The notes: generated by a model from the letters alone, not told the origin. 64,000 bases of DNA from Psychromicrobium xiongbiense (GCF_030271165.1 NZ_JASSZH010000017.1:58620-122619), one strand, 5' to 3'. Positions 8,158 through 16,033 are shown, numbered from the stretch's first letter. Numbers and translations are program-made.

Positions 8158-8697
8158 CCTGCTGAGGTCAAATACCGTGATGTCGTTCGTGGGATAGCGC
8201 TCGACCACTACGGGTTCGTCACCACGCGGGATGCCGCCGAGGTAGGCGTTCCCGCCGTTGAGCTCCCGAAGTTGGCTGCACGAGGGGGCTTGGAGCATAT
8301 CGCGTACGGGCTGTACCGAGTGCCGGACATTCCTCCGACTCGGTACGACCAGTTCGCCGAGGCGCTTCTTCGCGTTGGCGAAGGCGCTTACCTTCATGGC
8401 GAGTCGGTACTGGCCTTGTTGGGGCTGGCCGATGTAAACCCACGCAAGATCAAGGTGGCCGTTCCCAGGCGCGCGCGTCCGAAGCTGCCGAATTTCATCG
8501 AACTGACACAAGCGAGAAGTGAGGTGTGCACGACGCTCTATGAGGGGCTTGCCTCGCAATCCGTGGCCGATGCCCTCCTTGAGTGTCGTGGAAGCATCGA
8601 GACCGAAAGACTCCTTGCGGCCAGCAAGCAGGCGCGGGCGGACGGGCTGCTCACCACAGCTGACTGGCAGCGCGTAAGGAACGGGATCCGGCAATGA
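8155..8697 (+). CDS. AbiEi-family type IV antitoxin
   Basis: A 180-residue protein with the AbiEi arrangement: an N-terminal winged-helix antitoxin domain (HYGFVTTRDAAEVGVP, then YGLYRVPD) and a C-terminal helical domain with VADALLECRG. AbiEi represses the abiE operon and neutralises the AbiEii nucleotidyltransferase toxin; AbiE loci act in phage abortive infection and element maintenance. The start lies inside a large palindrome and looks leaderless. The next gene, AbiEii, begins at an ATGA overlap but is truncated, so this is probably now an orphan antitoxin. Confidence 0.8.
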   Translation: MPAEVKYRDVVRGIALDHYGFVTTRDAAEVGVPAVELPKLAARGGLEHIAYGLYRVPDIPPTRYDQFAEALLRVGEGAYLHGESVLALLGLADVNPRKIKVAVPRRARPKLPNFIELTQARSEVCTTLYEGLASQSVADALLECRGSIETERLLAASKQARADGLLTTADWQRVRNGIRQ

Positions 8698-8870
8698 GCT
8701 ATGCCATTGCTCTGCCAGGCGTGCGCTCCCTGGAGCAGCACATCCGCAACCTTGAAGGCGACGAGGGGTTGGCTCAGCGCCGCAGGGTCAGCATGGCGCT
8801 GGTGGTCGTCGGGCAGATGCTGCCTGAAGGGGCCGTGAAGGGCGGCAGCGCGATGGCACTGCGCTCCGTA
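8694..8870 (+). pseudogene. Truncated AbiEii toxin (nucleotidyltransferase) gene
   Basis: The frame starts at an ATGA overlap with abiEi and encodes about 58 residues typical of an AbiEii N-terminus, ending KGGSAMALR. This is the point just before the nucleotidyltransferase G-S and D-x-D residues should appear. After about 8865 the frame runs on to 9095 with unrelated composition (Ser, Arg and Cys-rich). The catalytic part is missing, so no active toxin can be made. Confidence 0.65.
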
Positions 8871-9058
8871 TGCAGGAAATTGTTGACACAATACTTCATG
8901 GTGATGATGAGGTCATGGCATTCCACATGCAGGCTGAGATGCTCACGATCTGCACATTGCAGCGCAAGGGCTTCATCGATGTCTTATGGTCTCACGAAGA
9001 GCCAACGTCCCACACTTCTCGGTGTTCTGGGATCGACGCCCAAGCTCCTGAGCCATAG
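8870..9058 (+). other. Short ORF at the AbiEii break point
   Basis: A frame of about 62 codons begins MQEIVDTILHGDDEVMAFHM and continues with LTICTLQRKGFIDVLW. The first 45 residues have ordinary protein-like composition, after which it degrades. It may be the tail of a different gene joined to the AbiEii stub by a deletion. Not recognised; no ribosome site. Confidence 0.25.
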
Positions 9059-9152
9059 GACCTTGGGGCGAGGGCCGTGGAATGTCGCGGCATGATCGCC
9101 GTTCGACCTGTAGCTGTTCCGGGCTGACAGGTTGGTCCCAGAGTTCCCTGAT

Positions 9153-9183
9153 TTGACCCTCACGCTGCGTGAGGGCGGAACAT
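9153..9183 (+). promoter_or_regulatory. TipA/MerR-type promoter with a perfect 9-bp dyad
   Basis: TTGACC (9153-9158) and GAACAT (9178-9183) are 19 bp apart, the over-long spacing typical of MerR-activated promoters. Between them CCCTCACGC-T-GCGTGAGGG (9157-9175) is a perfect inverted repeat, the classic shape of a MerR/TipAL operator. The predicted transcription start (about 9190) coincides with the ATG at 9191. The MerR regulator is encoded in the same operon, so positive autoregulation is likely. Confidence 0.8.
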
Positions 9184-9190
9184 GGAGCCC

Positions 9191-9745
9191 ATGAGCAACT
9201 ATTACAACGCTTTTGAGATGAGTCCGGTCCCCGTCCCCAGCCCTGACGCGGTCGCGCCTGAGCCATTCCACGGGATCTACGGGATGCCGTTGTTCGTGAC
9301 GATCCCGACCACCGATCTGGCCGCTTCCGTCGACTTCTGGACCCTCGGCCTGGGCTTCTTCGAGCTGTTCAGCGTGCCAGGCCAGCTCGTGCACCTGCGC
9401 CGGTGGGCCTTTCAGGACGTCCTGCTGGTCCCCACCGCCTCGGCTCCGGATCAGGTGCCGGCGGTGAGCTTCAGCTTCGCGTGCGTCCTGAACCAGATCG
9501 ACGCCCTCGTCGCCGCGTGCCGTGCCCACCATGCGGTCGTGGTGAGCGACCCGCGGGACACGCCTTGGGGCACCCGCGATGTCGAGGTGATCACGCCGGA
9601 GAAAGTGCGAGTCGTCTTCACTGCGGCGAAACCCTTCGAGCCGGCCAGCCAGACCGCCAAGAACCTTGAAGCGATCGGCATCACAGCACCGGACATCACT
9701 GCACCGGACACCGACGGGGAGAAGGATGGAGTGCATGCCGGATAA
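9191..9745 (+). CDS. VOC (glyoxalase/bleomycin resistance) family protein
   Basis: About 184 residues containing one vicinal-oxygen-chelate module: MPLFVTIPTTDLAASVDFW, LVHLRRWAFQDVLLVP and WGTRDVEVITPEKVRVVF. One betaalphabetabetabeta half-set of each kind is visible, as in drug-sequestering or dioxygenase-like VOC proteins. The ATG at 9191 matches the predicted transcription start and is preferred over an in-frame ATG at 9182 that lies within the -10 box. The MerR regulator gene overlaps its end by 11 bases. A role in binding the drug-like inducer is inference. Confidence 0.8.
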   Translation: MSNYYNAFEMSPVPVPSPDAVAPEPFHGIYGMPLFVTIPTTDLAASVDFWTLGLGFFELFSVPGQLVHLRRWAFQDVLLVPTASAPDQVPAVSFSFACVLNQIDALVAACRAHHAVVVSDPRDTPWGTRDVEVITPEKVRVVFTAAKPFEPASQTAKNLEAIGITAPDITAPDTDGEKDGVHAG

Positions 9746-10538
9746 CAGCGACGCCGTGGAGCTGACCGTTGGTCAGGCCGCGGTGCGCCTGGGCGTGACG
9801 GTCCGGACGTTGCATCACTGGGACGAGATCGCCCTTGCGAGGCCGTCGTCACGGTCAGCTGCCGGGTACCGGCTCTATGCCGACGGCGACTTGGAGCGGT
9901 TGCGGCGCATCGTCGTCTACCGTGAGCTGGGGCTCGACCTGGAAGCCATCCGGAGTGTCCTCGACGATCCGAGTGCGTCTGTTGTCATTGCGCTGCGCGC
10001 CCAGCAGGCTCAGCTTGCGGCGCGGATTGAGCATCTCAGCGTGCTGGGCGATGAGCTGGCCCGGATGGTCGACGCGCACGAGCACGGGCTGCTCATGACC
10101 GCTGAGGAGCAGGCCGCGACGTTCGGGCCAGGATGGAATCCTCAGTGGCCGGCTGAGGCGCGGCAACTCTACGGCGATACGCCGGAATGGAGGCAATACG
10201 CCGAACGCTCCGCGTCACGCACCGCGGAGGACTGGCAGGCCGTCGCGGATGCGGCGGCGGCGCTTGATCGGGCCCTCGCTGATGCCATGGATGCTGGTGT
10301 TGAACCCGGCAGCCCAGCCGCGGACGCTCTCGTTGAACAGCACCGCGAGGTGTTCTCCGCCTACTTCCCGGTCACCCGGCAGATGCAGGTCGTCCTCGGC
10401 CGCATGTATGAAGCCAATCCCGCATACACCGCACACTACGACGGCGTCCAGACCGGGCTCGCCTCGTGGTTGCGTCGCATCATCGACGCCAGCGCACGCG
10501 CCCACGGCATCGACCCCGACGCCGCAACCTGGCAATAG
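9735..10538 (+). CDS. MerR-family regulator with TipAS drug-binding domain
   Basis: About 267 residues. The N-terminal MerR winged helix (VGQAAVRLGVTVRTLHHWDE, AGYRLYADGDLERL) is followed by a dimerisation coiled coil. The C-terminal TipAS domain is recognisable from WPAEARQLYGDTPEWRQYAE and SAYFPVTRQMQVVLGRMY. TipA proteins bind thiopeptide antibiotics and similar ligands and activate their own promoter. Here the cognate operator-like dyad lies upstream of the co-transcribed VOC gene. An ATG at 9726 is also possible but sits directly on the ribosome site; 9735 has better spacing. Confidence 0.88.
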   Translation: MPDNSDAVELTVGQAAVRLGVTVRTLHHWDEIALARPSSRSAAGYRLYADGDLERLRRIVVYRELGLDLEAIRSVLDDPSASVVIALRAQQAQLAARIEHLSVLGDELARMVDAHEHGLLMTAEEQAATFGPGWNPQWPAEARQLYGDTPEWRQYAERSASRTAEDWQAVADAAAALDRALADAMDAGVEPGSPAADALVEQHREVFSAYFPVTRQMQVVLGRMYEANPAYTAHYDGVQTGLASWLRRIIDASARAHGIDPDAATWQ

Positions 10539-11025
10539 GGGTCCCGGGTTGCGATCGCGCGCGTAGTGGCTGACGTCTCTCGTTCTGGAAACTCTCTGTG
10601 ACTCACGCAAACGCTCGTCTCACCCCACGCGGCAGGCCGCTGATCTTCGACCGCTACGAACTGCTGGGGCGCTCAGCTAGGCGGATCGAGATCCTCGCTG
10701 ACATAGGTCGAGTCGTCGTCGAGGCGCTGACGCCGCTCTGCGAATCGATTCTTGCCGAGCCGACTAACCACACTCTGATGCACCTGATTGGGCTTCTACG
10801 AGGGACGCTGGACGACGGACTACCGTGCGAGGGCATGAAGGTAAGTCCGGTCAACATGAAATGCACAACTTGCTGATCCGGTCTGCGACAGTTGTGGCTA
10901 TCGGAACCTCGAGCAGAGCAGAGGGCTGCGGCATGACTGAGAGGTAATTGTATCTCTATCGAAACGACGAGCTTCGGCAGGTCTAGGTTGGAATCTGGGG
11001 TTGTCCGCAAGTCGTGGACAGTTGG
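10539..11025. other. Gene-poor stretch with an IS remnant
   Basis: Apart from the IS481-like fragment at 10598, this stretch shows no convincing gene on either strand. ORFs such as 10654-11010 minus lack ribosome sites and motifs. It reads as degraded insertion-sequence DNA inside the ychF-linked cargo. Confidence 0.4.
10598..10651 (+). pseudogene. N-terminal fragment of an IS481-type transposase
   Basis: A GTG-started frame encodes THANARLTPRGRPLI, which matches the usual first residues of IS481-family transposases (S/THANARLTPRGR). The similarity stops after roughly 18 codons; the rest of the frame, to 10876, shows no helix-turn-helix or DDE residues. This is a 5' remnant only. Confidence 0.55.
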
Positions 11026-11270
11026 TCAGGCGGCTTGTGCCGACTGAGGTAGTGCCGCGAGGAGCAGCAGTTCGTGCTCTACGGAGGTGTCGTAGCCCAA
11101 GGTTGAGTGGAGTCGGGAGCGGTTGTAGAACTCCTCGGTCCAGCATCCCGTAGCCCGGATTGCGTCCTGTCTCGTTGCCCTACGCAGACATCATTGAGCT
11201 GGGTAGAGGTGTGCTGGGTACCCCTGTCGGCGTGAAAGACGACTCCGGCCGGACCGCCGCCTGTGCGGCT
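11026..11270 (-). pseudogene. Internally deleted IS3-family transposase (OrfB) remnant
   Basis: Read on the minus strand, GVVFHADRGTQHTSTQLNDV (second DDE aspartate region) is followed after a short scrambled stretch by EEFYNRSRLHSTLGYDTSVE, the conserved C-terminal motif of IS3 OrfB. The segment between them, which should carry the catalytic Glu, is deleted and the two parts are in different frames. No flanking inverted repeats are seen. It lies just inside ychF-end copy D. Confidence 0.75.
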
Positions 11271-11319
11271 TACGTGCGTCGTCGGATGTGATTCCACAGA
11301 GGTTGGTATGGAAGGAGGC

Positions 11320-11346
11320 GCGGTGGAGTTCAGGATCAATGTGTGA
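11320..11346 (+). repeat. ychF 3'-end repeat, copy D (distal boundary)
   Basis: It translates to AVEFRINV-stop in the ychF-equivalent frame and keeps upstream similarity (MEGGAVEFRINV against [13 protein letters not shown]). It is the furthest copy from ychF and probably marks the end of the integrated DNA; the next gene beyond it starts the ordinary chromosomal neighbourhood. Confidence 0.6.
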
Positions 11347-11505
11347 CTGCAACCTGGCGTCGCCGGGTGCAGTGTGTCATCGACTCTGCCAGCCACCTGA
11401 CGGACGAAGATTCAGTTGCCGATGATCGGATCGCATTCACGCGGGTAGGGCACGTTGTGACGGCATGGTGGTCAACTCAGCCGAGGGCCAGCGCAGCGGA
11501 CATAG

Positions 11506-11542
11506 GGCAGGGCGGTCGGGAATGATCCAGAACCGCCCTGCC
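11506..11542. terminator. Stem-loop downstream of the channel-like gene
   Basis: GGCAGGGCGGT (11506-11516) pairs perfectly with ACCGCCCTGCC (11532-11542) across a 15-base loop, 46 bases past the stop of the minus-strand gene. There is no T-tract on either strand, so it is a terminator-like hairpin only. Confidence 0.5.
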
Positions 11543-11587
11543 AACAACTGCGTCTACGCCGACGCCGCAGTCGCTTGTTGTCAGTGT

Positions 11588-12796
11588 CTAACTGAGTGGG
11601 TCCACAGGACCCGCATGGGCCGGTGGTTCGGGCTGCGACTGCTTGTTCTCCAGCTTCTGCAGCGACCGGGCAGCTGCATCGCGCCCTCCCAGGCCGTAGG
11701 CGAGTGCTGCCGCCAGCGCTCCTCCGATCACCACAGCGCCGAAGGCCATGTTGATGATGGAGTCTGCCAGGCCCATGTACTTCAGGCCCATCGCGACGAA
11801 CAGCGCGATCGTCGCCCAACGGATCACCGTGGCTGCCGTGCCCGGGCCGACCACCGAGACCACGATCTTGGCGATCAGGAACCCTGCGGCGATGATCAAC
11901 CCGCCGAAGAGCACGCTGCCACCCAATGCCAGGATCTGGTTGAGGATCGCGGTGGCTTCCGGCAGATTCAGCTGCCGTGCCGCCATGATGCCGAAGAACA
12001 ACATGATGGCGATCTTCACCAGCGTTGCGATGATGGCCGAGGCGCTCTTATCAGCGGGGACGATGCCCCATTTGTGCACCACAGAATCAGTGCCGATTCC
12101 CTGCAGCGTGCTTTCCAGGAGGGTGCCAACGAATCTGGCGATGAGAAAGCCGATGGCGAGCAGGATCAGGGCCGCGATGATTTGCGGGATAGCGCTCATG
12201 ATCATGGTCAGCATCTGCTGCGCCGGATCGGAGATTGCGGCGATACCCAGTACCTGCAAGGCGCTGATGCCCACCACAATGATGATGATCGCGAAGAGAA
12301 GGTTTCCAATGATGGCAATGATCTTGCCGTTTTGTTGACGTGCTTCGGCCAGGTCCTCCGCAGTCTCTGTGCGCCTGGCCCTGGCTGTGAGCTTGCTGAA
12401 GTCGACAGCGCCCAGAGCAGTGGACACCAGTTGCCGCACAATCTTGGCGATCATGTAGCCGATGAAGAAGATGATGCCTGCGCCGACGAGATTCGGGATG
12501 AAGCCCATGACCTTGCCAAGCAGATCCTGCACTGGACCCAGGACTGCGGACAAGGAGAAGACCTGCAGGATCGCGACCAGGCCAAAGAGCCAGACGATCA
12601 GCGCCGCGACCTTCCCTAGAGATTCCCCAAGCTGTTGCCCATCGTTCCCTTGGCGCTGCAACCCCTTGAATCGCCCCACGAGCTTGGCAAGGGCCCACTT
12701 AATCAGCTTGGCAAGGAGCCAGGTCACCAAGAGAATTATCAGCGCGATGACGACCTTTTGCGCCATCCCCGCCCAATCGAAACTTTCCATGTTCAT
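11588..12796 (-). CDS. Conserved-TM-helix (mechanosensitive-channel-like) membrane protein
   Basis: A 402-residue integral membrane protein built from repeated 'conserved TM helix' units: pairs of helices with NLVGAGIIFFIGYMIAKIVR, IPQIIAALILLAIGFLIARF and ILALGGSVLFGGLIIAAGFL. The unit repeats four to five times, with short polar loops such as GIVPADKSASAI. These repeats occur in proteins related to small-conductance mechanosensitive channels; the beta/alpha-beta MscS domain is absent, so channel function is inferred. AAGGAG precedes the start at 12796. It ends with a 25-residue polar C-terminus. Confidence 0.78.
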   Translation of the reverse strand: MNMESFDWAGMAQKVVIALIILLVTWLLAKLIKWALAKLVGRFKGLQRQGNDGQQLGESLGKVAALIVWLFGLVAILQVFSLSAVLGPVQDLLGKVMGFIPNLVGAGIIFFIGYMIAKIVRQLVSTALGAVDFSKLTARARRTETAEDLAEARQQNGKIIAIIGNLLFAIIIIVVGISALQVLGIAAISDPAQQMLTMIMSAIPQIIAALILLAIGFLIARFVGTLLESTLQGIGTDSVVHKWGIVPADKSASAIIATLVKIAIMLFFGIMAARQLNLPEATAILNQILALGGSVLFGGLIIAAGFLIAKIVVSVVGPGTAATVIRWATIALFVAMGLKYMGLADSIINMAFGAVVIGGALAAALAYGLGGRDAAARSLQKLENKQSQPEPPAHAGPVDPLS

Positions 12797-13325
12797 GTGA
12801 ACTCCTTCGCGTGGTAAAAATCGCGTCTACGAACTGCTGTCCTTTCCGAATAGTGCTTTTCTAATATGAAACATGTTTTGTGTCACTAAAACAACCATCT
12901 GCCACAAAAGAGATGCGCGGCCCGGCGGCTCACGTGCGTCGACGCCAAGGATGAGCTACCTCGGGCCAGGCCTTTCACCTTCCCACTGTCTGAGCGCCTG
13001 TGGCTGGGGCGTTCTGGTGTCACCGGGCAAAAAATATTGATGGATGACGCGCGACTGGAGGGCTTCGATATGTGGTTCAGTGTTGTGGCTCTGGCCGGAA
13101 ACAGCCTCGACATTCATCTATCGGGGGGGGGGAGGCGAGTACGGCTTGATGTGTGAATTTTCATAATTTCATGAAGATGAAGAACATTGATCCTGGCACA
13201 AACCGGCCCTGATGGAGAGAGAGGCCTTCTCTTAATGAGGAAGAGTATTCGGGGCGGAGCAAAACATCGCCTTAAGGAATTCTGCCCGCAGTGGTGTTCT
13301 GTACCAGCAGGGCGGAAGGGGTCAT
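12797..13325. other. Intergenic region with a poly-G tract
   Basis: No confident gene was found. An AT-rich block near 12850-12895 likely holds the promoter of the minus-strand channel-like gene. A plus-strand frame running from about 12955 to 13155 has protein-like composition (PRARPFTFPLSERLWLGR) but lacks a start and any known motif; it crosses a run of ten G at 13123-13132. 13140-13200 is again AT-rich. Probably degraded sequence. Confidence 0.4.
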
Positions 13326-13536
13326 CCGATCCCTCGGCGATCTCAAGGGTGCCGTTCCGCGCATTGGCGCTGAAGGCTTTGTTGATGTCCTCTTCCAGCC
13401 CGCCAGCGAACACGTAGACGCCATCATTCTTCAGCTCTTCCACAACCGCCCTGGCGAGCGGGCCGCGGCTGGCGAACCATTCCTCGCTGTGGTCGCCCAC
13501 CCATTGCTGGTTGAAGTAAATGATGTATTGGGTCAT
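13326..13536 (-). pseudogene. Truncated YciI-like protein gene
   Basis: The minus-strand frame starting at 13536 encodes MTQYIIYFNQQWVGDH, then LARAVVEELKNDGVYVFAGG and NARNGTLEIAEG, the first two thirds of a YCII-domain protein of the DGPF type. The expected PYPE(T/S)KEF...GG core that should follow is replaced by unrelated residues, and the frame runs on without homology to 13114. A deletion or frameshift at about 13325 has removed the C-terminal domain. Confidence 0.65.
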
Positions 13537-13744
13537 ACCAACCCCGTGTATCAGCAGTGGGTCATCGCGTCAACAGACCTACGATGGCGAGACCGGCGGC
13601 CGGGTCGGTTCCCGGGCGACTGCGTGTTCAGTTCGGATCCGCAGGCTTCCCGGGCGGTCAATACAATGAGCGGAATACCGGAGCCAATCCCGCGAAAGTC
13701 CAGGACATCCGGGGGAAACGGCCAGATATCCCCTTGGAGGCATC

Positions 13745-14056
13745 ATGAACACGGATCGCAGTGTGAGCCTCACCGATCGGTGGGGTGCCCAGACCGAGGA
13801 GGGCGTCACCCTCGAGCGGTTCGCCGCCCTCTACGATGATCTCGACTCGGAGGACGAAGAGCACTCTGTGGTCGACATCTCCGACGACCAGGAACGGTAC
13901 GTCGAGTTCTCGCTGACGACCGCCACGCTGGGCAACGCGGAGTCGGGCGATGACGTCGGCAGCCTGGCACTGGTTGATCGAGGCGAGGCCATCGCGATTG
14001 CCTCAGAATTTCTGTCCGGGGCTTTCAACAGTCTCCGCCAGCGTCCGTGGGCATGA
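13745..14056 (+). CDS. Hypothetical acidic protein, 103 residues
   Basis: It is preceded by a strong GGAGG ribosome site with good spacing, so translation is likely. The product is acidic in its middle (YDDLDSEDEEHSVVDISDDQ) and mostly polar, without signal peptide or membrane helix. The last third (LVDRGEAIAIASEFLSGAFN) looks alpha-helical. The size, acidity and layout resemble small immunity or antitoxin-like proteins, but no family is recognised and no toxin gene is adjacent. Confidence 0.65.
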   Translation: MNTDRSVSLTDRWGAQTEEGVTLERFAALYDDLDSEDEEHSVVDISDDQERYVEFSLTTATLGNAESGDDVGSLALVDRGEAIAIASEFLSGAFNSLRQRPWA

Positions 14057-14163
14057 GGGCGCTTCGCTATCCTCGCTGCAGCGACGTGATGATCTTTTCG
14101 ACGCTGATCATGAAAACCATCGTGCCCCGCCACACGCGTATCTGAAATGTGGGTAGTGACCCG

Positions 14164-15900
14164 TCAGTAGTAGGTGACGGTGATGCCGGACCTGGGTGTC
14201 CAGGTGAGGTAACCCCGCTGGAAATACTGGCGAGTACCCCAGGGGCTGTATGGATATGCGTAGCCAGCGAACCACTGCTGTTCCTCGGTCGTCGGGTAGC
14301 CGAGCGGTCCCCAAGCCCAGTTGAGCGACTCGTACACGGATTTGTCGCCGTTGATGACTCGTTGGGCGCCCGTGGCAGGGGACCACCAGATGATTCCATT
14401 TTCAAACCACTGGTAGCAGCCACCCCCGGGGCCGGTGCAGCTCTCATCGCTGATCGGATAGCCGATCATCTGTTGCGTCGAAGAGGATGAATTGCTGTCA
14501 AACCACACCCAGTTCGCGCGCTCGTAGGCGTTCATGATGGCGCCCCAGACAACATGCGTTCCTGAGGCCGGGGACCACCAGATGATGCCGCCCTGGAACC
14601 ACTGGTAGCAGCCGGACTTATCGACGTTGTTGACGATCCATCCGAAACAGCTTTCGGGACCCGTCGGGTAACCGAGGCGGCCGGACTCCATGCCCATGGA
14701 TTTCCATTTGGCCCCAATGCCGCCCTTGACCGCCCGGGCGCCCAGCGCGGGGGTCCAGGCCATCGTGGCACCCGAGAATTCCTGGCGGCATCCGCCCTGC
14801 GCCAGGCCACATTGCTCATCCGCCAGGGGGATGCCGTACAGGCCGGTGAAGGGGGTGTTGCCATCCAATTGCAGCATCGCACCCTTGACGATCACCGCGG
14901 AGGTTGGCGTCGTGTAGATGACCGCTTGCTGGTAGAGGGTCTTGCAAAAACCTCCAGGAATGTCGTTCGAGCAGCTGGTCCTCAGGGGATAACCCAGGGG
15001 GCTGTTCTCTGCTCCGAGGGACACCCAGCGATTCCATTCCAGACCGTTGATAGCGAGGGCGCCGATGGCGGAGGTGCCGAGGGAGTAGTGTCGCCATCTC
15101 GTGTAGGGCTGTGTCTGGCCGCCCTGCCGGTAGGTGTCTACGAAACAGGCACCCTGGGGCAGCCCGCAGGTGACCGGCGAGAGCCAGGCGTTGTCGTAGT
15201 GACGCCCTAATGGCTGAAGGTACTGGACGATGGGTTGTGCCCGGTCCAGCGTGAAGGCTGAAGCGCCCATCGGCACCACAATGATCGCCTTCTCAAAACC
15301 CTGCTCAGTGGTATCGGGAATGGCGAGCGATGGAACCGGGCCAAATCTTCCTAGATCCTCGTCAGGCATTCCGTAGGTCGAGTACCCACCGTCGGCAAAG
15401 TACTTCATGCCCAGCGCCGACGTTGCAAGCACGCCATGCGCGCCCAAGTCAGGCTTCCAGTAGGCTGTCCCATGCTGAAAATCCTGTGAGCAGAAATCAG
15501 CTGTGGGGCATATTTGATCTGCAACAGGGTCACCAAAATTGGGGTGATACGACGCAAACCACCCCGTGAAAGCGCTCCCGACGGGGATGCTAGGCGGAGT
15601 CGAAGTGGCTGGCGCCGCCAGCGGCGGCTGTGTCAGTGGTGCGGGCGGGACTGGCTCCACGACGGGTGAGGGGGCCGGGGATGTCGCAGGCATGCTGGGT
15701 ACTGGAGTTGGTGCGGGAGAGGCCGGGTCAACGGCAGGCAACGCCGCGGAAGGTGCCGTGGAAACGGGCGATGGCGCCGGAGTCGGAGAGGGGGTCGCCT
15801 GCGCGGGCGTGAGGGTTCCTCCGCACAGTAGGCTTCCCACGATCACCGCGAGGAGTGCGCGGGTAAAGGTCCTGGCACCTTGTATTTTAGCTGTGCGCAC
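14164..15900 (-). CDS. Secreted LGFP-repeat cell-wall protein
   Basis: 578 residues from a GTG preceded by GGAGG at 15911-15915. The signal peptide has an RALLAVIVGSLLCGG core and a likely cleavage after AQA. A Pro/Ser/Ala/Thr linker of about 90 residues follows. The rest is at least seven LGFP repeats, with recurrent G-x-L/P-x-x-D/E, 'W(S)PA(S/T)GAHxV' and 'GYP' signatures (for example LGYPTTEEQQ, FENGIIWWSPATGA). LGFP modules are thought to tether proteins to the actinobacterial envelope. There is no catalytic domain, so it is probably structural or adhesive. An upstream in-frame ATG at 15999 would disrupt the signal peptide. Confidence 0.88.
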   Translation of the reverse strand: MRTAKIQGARTFTRALLAVIVGSLLCGGTLTPAQATPSPTPAPSPVSTAPSAALPAVDPASPAPTPVPSMPATSPAPSPVVEPVPPAPLTQPPLAAPATSTPPSIPVGSAFTGWFASYHPNFGDPVADQICPTADFCSQDFQHGTAYWKPDLGAHGVLATSALGMKYFADGGYSTYGMPDEDLGRFGPVPSLAIPDTTEQGFEKAIIVVPMGASAFTLDRAQPIVQYLQPLGRHYDNAWLSPVTCGLPQGACFVDTYRQGGQTQPYTRWRHYSLGTSAIGALAINGLEWNRWVSLGAENSPLGYPLRTSCSNDIPGGFCKTLYQQAVIYTTPTSAVIVKGAMLQLDGNTPFTGLYGIPLADEQCGLAQGGCRQEFSGATMAWTPALGARAVKGGIGAKWKSMGMESGRLGYPTGPESCFGWIVNNVDKSGCYQWFQGGIIWWSPASGTHVVWGAIMNAYERANWVWFDSNSSSSTQQMIGYPISDESCTGPGGGCYQWFENGIIWWSPATGAQRVINGDKSVYESLNWAWGPLGYPTTEEQQWFAGYAYPYSPWGTRQYFQRGYLTWTPRSGITVTYY

Positions 15901-16033
15901 TATTTTCGTTCCTCCGGAAAATAAATTACCAGTCGGTAGAAATACTGCGGAAAGCGTATCGCATGGGTGGGGCGCGGTGAAGATGGTGCCGCCTCCCACT
16001 CGAAGCTAGGCTGACACAGGGGATGGAGGACCG

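Noticed and set aside
8989..9003. GTCTCACGAAGAGCC, resembling the GGCTCTTC end of ISL3-type elements
   Set aside because: Only one end-like sequence was found, with no transposase similarity or second inverted repeat nearby. Too short to call an insertion-sequence end.
10652..10876. Rest of the frame following the IS481-type N-terminus
   Set aside because: No helix-turn-helix, no DDE residues and no match to the transposase beyond about 18 codons; considered a run-on frame.
11465..12619. 384-codon plus-strand frame
   Set aside because: It is a shadow of the minus-strand conserved-TM-helix gene; the real product has clear membrane helices, this one only Asp/Gln/His-rich sequence.
13114..13325. 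C-terminal part of the YciI-like open frame as a longer protein
   Set aside because: After the conserved first 70 residues the frame has no homology-like pattern and crosses AT-rich and poly-G sequence; treated as run-on after a break.
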